Source: Mycolicibacterium baixiangningiae (GTDB lineage: Bacteria; Actinomycetota; Actinomycetes; Mycobacteriales; Mycobacteriaceae). Taken from it: a stretch of 64,000 bases of DNA. A model generated the notes under the pieces. That model searched no databases. It worked only from the letters and a program-made list of their open reading frames with translations, and was not told the DNA's origin. Shown in pieces: positions 18,401-24,400 of the stretch; the stretch's first letter is position 1; each line of letters opens with the position of its first letter. The translations under genes and the position numbers were made by a program. Location of the stretch: contig NZ_CP066218.1 in the NCBI RefSeq assembly GCF_016313185.1, positions 1,612,001-1,676,000 of the forward strand. The letters run 5' to 3'.

Positions 18401-21400
18401 TGGGATCGCCGAGCAGCTGCGTGGGGCGGGGGTGGGGGCGCACACGGTGGTGGTGGCCCAGTTCGGCAACGGGGTGGCACACAGTTTCAACGCGTTGTTC
18501 GACGGTGATGAGGTATGGGCCATCGATGGGCAGCACGGCACGGTCACCGCCTGGCCCCCGGCGTTGGGTCGTCCCGGCAACCCTGTGACGGGTTGGTTTG
18601 CCGGCACGCCTGCGGCGCACTCGGTTGAGGGTGCCGTCCCCGATTCCCGCGGTGGGGACCGGTTGGGCGGGACAATCGTGACCGGCCTGGGTAGTGATCA
18701 GCAGCATCTGCCGCACACCAATGACTCCGGCCCGGAGATCGCCGAGATCGCCGACACCGCTGAAACTCCGTCGACCGCCGCTGATATCGCCGCCAATGCC
18801 CCACCCGTGGTCACCGTCACCCCTTCTTCTGCAGCGACGGTGACCACCGACGTGGTCAGCCGGGACGGTCTGGGCGGGCGGGGGAAGGGCAAGGGCCGGG
18901 TGACGGCCGAGCAGGAGGCGGTGCGGGAACGCCAAGAGGTGTTCGAGGAGGTGTTCGAGGCCGCCAGCGAGTATCGGCGTGCGTCGCCCGCAGAGGTGGC
19001 CGCAGCGTCGGACCGGATGGATGCCGCGCGCGCGAGTGCCCGCGAGTTGGGCATGGATCTCGATGCGCTGCTCGCTGAACTCGATGGGTCCCACGCCGAG
19101 CCGACACCCCCGGCGGCGGGCCCGTCCACCTGGCACACCACCATCGGTGACGTCGGTGCCCGTGGGTTGGGGGGTGGGGCGGGTGAGGCTCAGGCGGGGC
19201 CGTCCCGCGGGGGTGGTTTGGGGCTGCCGGTGGCGGCGTTCACCGGCGAGGTTTCTGTGCAGCACGGTGACCGGCAGTCGGCGGCCGACGCTGAGCCTGA
19301 AGTGCCGGGGGACATCGAGCTTACGGCGGTGGGACGTGAACCACTTGTGGTGTCTTCGGTGGGGTCGAGGGTCGCGGCGGTTGGGGAACGGGCGCCGGGA
19401 GGGTTGGCGTCGTTGGATGCTGATCAGGTGCCAGGGTTTCGCGAGGTCAATCCCCGTATCTCTTGGAGTGGGTTGGCTGCTCGGTTGCCCGATGATGTGC
19501 TGGGCTGCGTGGCGTACGTGCTGAGTTCGATGCGTACCAGTGAAGCTGATGTGCCGGCGTTGAGAGCGTTGACGGTTCGGCAGGCACGGGTGCTGCACGA
19601 CAAGGGTATTCGTTCACGTGGGCAGTTCGTGGACTTGTTGCAGCAAGTGCAGCGGCGTGACATGGGCACGGCGGTGTTGCATGGCATGGCCTCATCCAAC
19701 GGATTCAACGTCGCCGGGGCCGCTATCAATTTCGGTCTTTTCGATGTGGCGTTCAACGCTGCTTCTGCGGGTTGGCCGAGCGCAGCTGATGGTGTGCGGG
19801 GGTTGCTGACTGGGACTGCGTTGGGCGGCTTCGCGTCGTTGGTGGATGTGGCTGCTGGTGCGTCTGCGGACAAGACTTTCAGTGACGCCTATTTCACCCG
19901 TCCTGCTGAGGACCTCATTCCTGCGCCGCTGTTCGGGGCCAACGTCCCGACGACGGGTCAAGCGGCCGCCGACATGTCGATCGCTGCGGGTTTGAGTCTG
20001 GGTCTCGTTCGCAATGGTGGGTTACGGGTGCCGTTGATGTTGGGGTTGGAGTTGAGCGGGCAGCCCACCGCGCGGGCATTGGCTGACAGTGTCGCCGATC
20101 CAGTGGGCGGGTCGATACTGGGCGGGGGCGGTATGCGTGCTGTCCTCAACGACCGTGCGGTCGGCGCTGGGCGGGCGGGATCCCAGTTCTTCCTGGCCCG
20201 AGATGACTTGGGGGAGTGCATCGATTACCTCCACGCACCGCTAACCAAGCAGTGGTACGGCGGTCTGCAGCGGGCGGGAGCCTACGCGTACAACATCGGC
20301 TCCACGGTGCAGCAGGCGATCACCGACGCAGTCGCCAGCAGGGCGGGTTGGGTCTCGCACGCAACTCTGGCTCCAGGTCTTGGCGGCGTGTTCGCGATCG
20401 TGACGGGCATGCCGCCCGCTCTGGCCGCTGCGGGGTGGACGCCAACCCAAGTCAACGTGACCACCCAGCTGACGAAGTTCGCCGCGCTGCAGGGGTTGTA
20501 TCACTTGTGGGGCGGCGCGATGGGCGCAGTCTCAGCGCCACGATCACCCGCGGCTACTGCCCTGGTACCCGGCGACCACACCCCCACCGCCCACCTGCCC
20601 CGGCCAACCCCACCACCACCGACACCGAACCCGACAGACGATGACCACCGGTCCGATGACGGTGTGGACGCTCAACCGGAGCTGACAAGCGCGGACACCA
20701 CCACCGCAGCGCTGCCCGCTGAGAATCCCGCGGAGCGCACCGTCGCCGCGTCTACCGGGTCGTCGGACACGGCGGGCACCCCTGCTGTTCGAGCGGCCGT
20801 GGAGTTGTCCGCCGAGGAGTTCGCCGCGGTGGTGGATGCGGTGGTGCCGCCGGGGCGGGCTGTTGACGCTCAAGATTGTGGGCCGTTGGTGCGGGCGTTG
20901 GTCGATCAGCTCTACCGCGGTGGGGTGCGCCCGTTGGGGGTTTCCGATGATGTGGCCAGCGTTCGGGGCGGAGTGGGCGGCGCCCAGGACCAGGTGGTGG
21001 CCGGGGGTGGTTGGGCGCAGGTGAACGGGGCTGCCGGTGCCCGGCAGTTGGCTGAGGGTCTGCCGGTGGGCTCCACGGTGGTGGTGATGGCCTCGCCGCT
21101 GCGTGGGGAGGTTGGTCACGTGGTGGCCGCGCGGGTCACCGCCGAGGGGGTGCGGTGGGCCGATCCGCAGCGGCCGACCGAGCGCACCGGTGCACACGTG
21201 CCTCCCGAGGTGGCCTCAGCACCCGCAGTACGGGCAGTGGTCATCAACTCCCAAGGGCGGGTGATCGATCCGCAGACCTGGCCCGGTGTCCAGACGACCC
21301 CGGGCGGGCCGGTGTCCGCGCTGCTGCCCACCTCCGTGGACAGCCTCACCGACAAAGACCTCACCAGCCGCTTCGGCGCCCATCACGGACACCCCAGCAC

Positions 21401-24400
21401 CACCGGTAGACCCGGGCCGAGCGGCCACCGAGCCGAGGAGTCGGACTCGGACGTCGAGATGGCCAACGCGCCTGACGACGTGCCATCTCGCCCCGACGAT
21501 GACGGCGCGGCCGAAATCTTCGAATTACGGGTGCCCGGTGACGGATGGTGTCTGCTGTATTCGGTGGTGGCCAGCACCCCCCCGGCGCAGTGGAGTCCTG
21601 CCATGCATCAGGGGTGGGCCCCCTCCGCTAGCGACGCGCACCGGCAGGTACGCCAACAACTCATCAGCCACCAGGCATCAAACCGAGACTCGAGTGACGT
21701 CATGCCCGTCTCCGACGCATCGTCGCCGCTGTCTCAGGCCGCCGAAGGCTTGCGACAACTGGTGATGGAATGGGTGCTCAACAGAGAGCCCGCAGATCTG
21801 CCGTCAGACGCGCTTCGTCCGTTCCGCAGCAGCCCCACCCAGATGGACCGTTACGAAGATTGGCTGGCCAGTTCCAACACCGACGAACTGCGCAATCAAC
21901 TGGCTCGCCTTGGGGTTCACACGGTGCACTCCCTTGACTGGATGAGTGCAGAGGACTTACGCGAGCTCACGGTCCAGGCCCGTGCCGAGGAGATTTCCGA
22001 AAACGACCCCGCCGTGTCCATCAGCGCTGCACGTCGGCAGGCGGAGTCCGAGGTATCGCTACGGAGCCGACGCGGCTCGAGCCAGGGCACACTGGCCGGC
22101 CCCGCCAGCCAGCGAGACTATCTGCGCCGGCGCGGTGTGGGCATCCCGGTAGACGCGATCGTGGATGACGAGGGCCTACGATCGGCGCTCAGAGTCCAAC
22201 GGCAGGAGCAGCCGTTGACTCCAGAAGAGCACCAGCAGCTGTTGGACACCATTCAGGCGTGGCGACCCAGCACCAGCACCTGGGCCGACGATATGGGGGA
22301 AATGTTTCCCGCGCTCACAGCCCACGCTCTTGGCGTACGCCTACGGAACCGCTCTACGGCGGGCACCCATGATGTCGGACTCAGGAATGCCCCGCCCGTC
22401 AACATCTTTCACAACGGGGTGGACCATTGGAACGCCGGCATTGGCGTCGAACACCCCGGACCAACGCCCACAGTCCTCCAGGCGTCCCTACCTGCTAGGC
22501 CTGCCCCAGTCACTGGCCACTCCAAAACGACCTTCCCGGACGCGGTCAAGGCTTCCGATCCGACCGGACTCGCTGAATCCTCAATGAATCCCAACCTCCT
22601 GGGAGCCGACTCTGACGATGACTCCGAACTCAGCGATCCTGAATCCCTAGAGGAGGAGGGCGAATCGGATTTCAGCGAGTCTGAATCCTCGGACGACGGT
22701 GCCGACAGTGATGACTACCGCGACTCGGCCGCCCGGCCCTCCTCAGGCGGCCCGCGGGGCCTTCCTGTCGCCAGAAGCATGCGAGCGGCTGCACCATCGA
22801 CATCCAAACGGCGTCCGAGCCCCACGGACATGGACGCCCGCGGCAAACGAGCAAGGAGGACCGGGCCCGACCTGGAGCGGGGCGGGTCGGACGCAGCGAG
22901 GATCAGCCTGCCCAGCGACACTGGCAAGCACACCGCAACGCCAGCAGCGACCAAGGGGAAGGAACCGGCGTACGTGCCGAAGCGGGCTCCGGCAGTGCGA
23001 CCGGCAGCCTCGTCAACGCCGAGTGACATGACGGCCGCGACGGTGGAGGCCATGCTGCGCGATCAGATGGCACACCCCGACGTTAAAGGTATTCAGATCG
23101 CCCGGAACTATCCCGGCAGCCTCGCCAGGACCAAGCGATGGCTTGCCGGTTCCGCCTGGGGTAAGGGCACCAGGATCAATCTGCCGAAAGAGCTGAGTCA
23201 GATGCCGGATTACGAAGAGCACCGCGAGGCCATCGCGGGCCTTCTTCGCGATCTCGGCTTGTATGACGAACCGTTGCCCGAACCTCAGGCCGCGCCGAAG
23301 CCATTCAGTGCAGCAAACCTCGTCCATGCTTTGCAATCGCTCATCGAGCTGCGAAAGACACACGAGGTCGTCAAGGGCCCCCAAACCAAGGGCAAGGGCA
23401 AGCGCAGACTCCTTCTGACCCTTGCGGACCAGACGGGCTATACCGGGAACAAATTGACGGAACTGCTTACGACGGACGGCAATTGGCGGCAACCTCGCGA
23501 GACCCTGCCCAGGCTGCCCGGATACGCAGAACAGCGCGAGGAGCTCGGTCGCCTCTTCAGCCAGCTGGGTCACGACGCCCTCGCGCAGAACATGCCGCAT
23601 GCCACGACGGCGGATCGTCCTGTCGCCGCTGGGGCGAGCGTGTCGGTCGCGAAGGTGGCCGCTGCGCTGGCCCGGATAGCAGCTGATCCTCACATCACGC
23701 TGCTCGCCGTCGGGACGAGCGTGGGCATGGCTCGGGCAACGGTGACGAAGTACCTGGCGCCCGACGCCGGCGGCCTGCGCATCGATCCCGAATGGTTCAC
23801 GGCTCAGCCCGACTACGCGGAACATCGGGATGAGATCCATGCGTCATTGGTCCAGATGGGGCAGGCCGCACAAGCGGATAGCCTTCCGCTGGCCTTCACG
23901 GTAACGCACTTCCTCGAGGTGCTACGCCGCGACGACGAGCAGATCGTGGGCGCCATCGCCCGAATGCGGCTGGACCCTGAACTGTCGCCACGCGCCGCGG
24001 GATCCCTTGTTGGCATGACCGCAGATACGTTGGCGGCCTTCATATTGCTGGTCGACAGGGGGCCATCGATTCGTGACCAGGCGGCTGTGGAGACGCAGCT
24101 CCGAGACACGACCCCTTACCTACGTCGTGAGCTCACCGCGCGGCTTGAGGGCATGACCAACCTGATCCAAGGACGTCAGCCCGTCGATTCGCGACGCCCG
24201 GACATGATCAGGGTGACCCTACCCGGCGCCGGACACGCACCGGCTCGTATGTACATAGTCCACCGAGAAGCCCCCGCCGTCGTCAAACCCCCGAAGGCGA
24301 CGCAACTAGCGCTGTTGTACGGCCGTAATGGGGACTTGGTCCGACCACCGAGGTCTTACCGAGAGGATCGGCCGAGACAGGCGCTGCGATGGTTCGCGAC

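Noticed and set aside
17637..19598. A 653-codon open frame on the minus strand inside the giant toxin gene
   Set aside because: High-GC shadow: the plus frame carries Nudix, ART and deamidase motifs, while the minus frame has only Arg/Pro/Gly-rich low-complexity sequence and no ribosome site.
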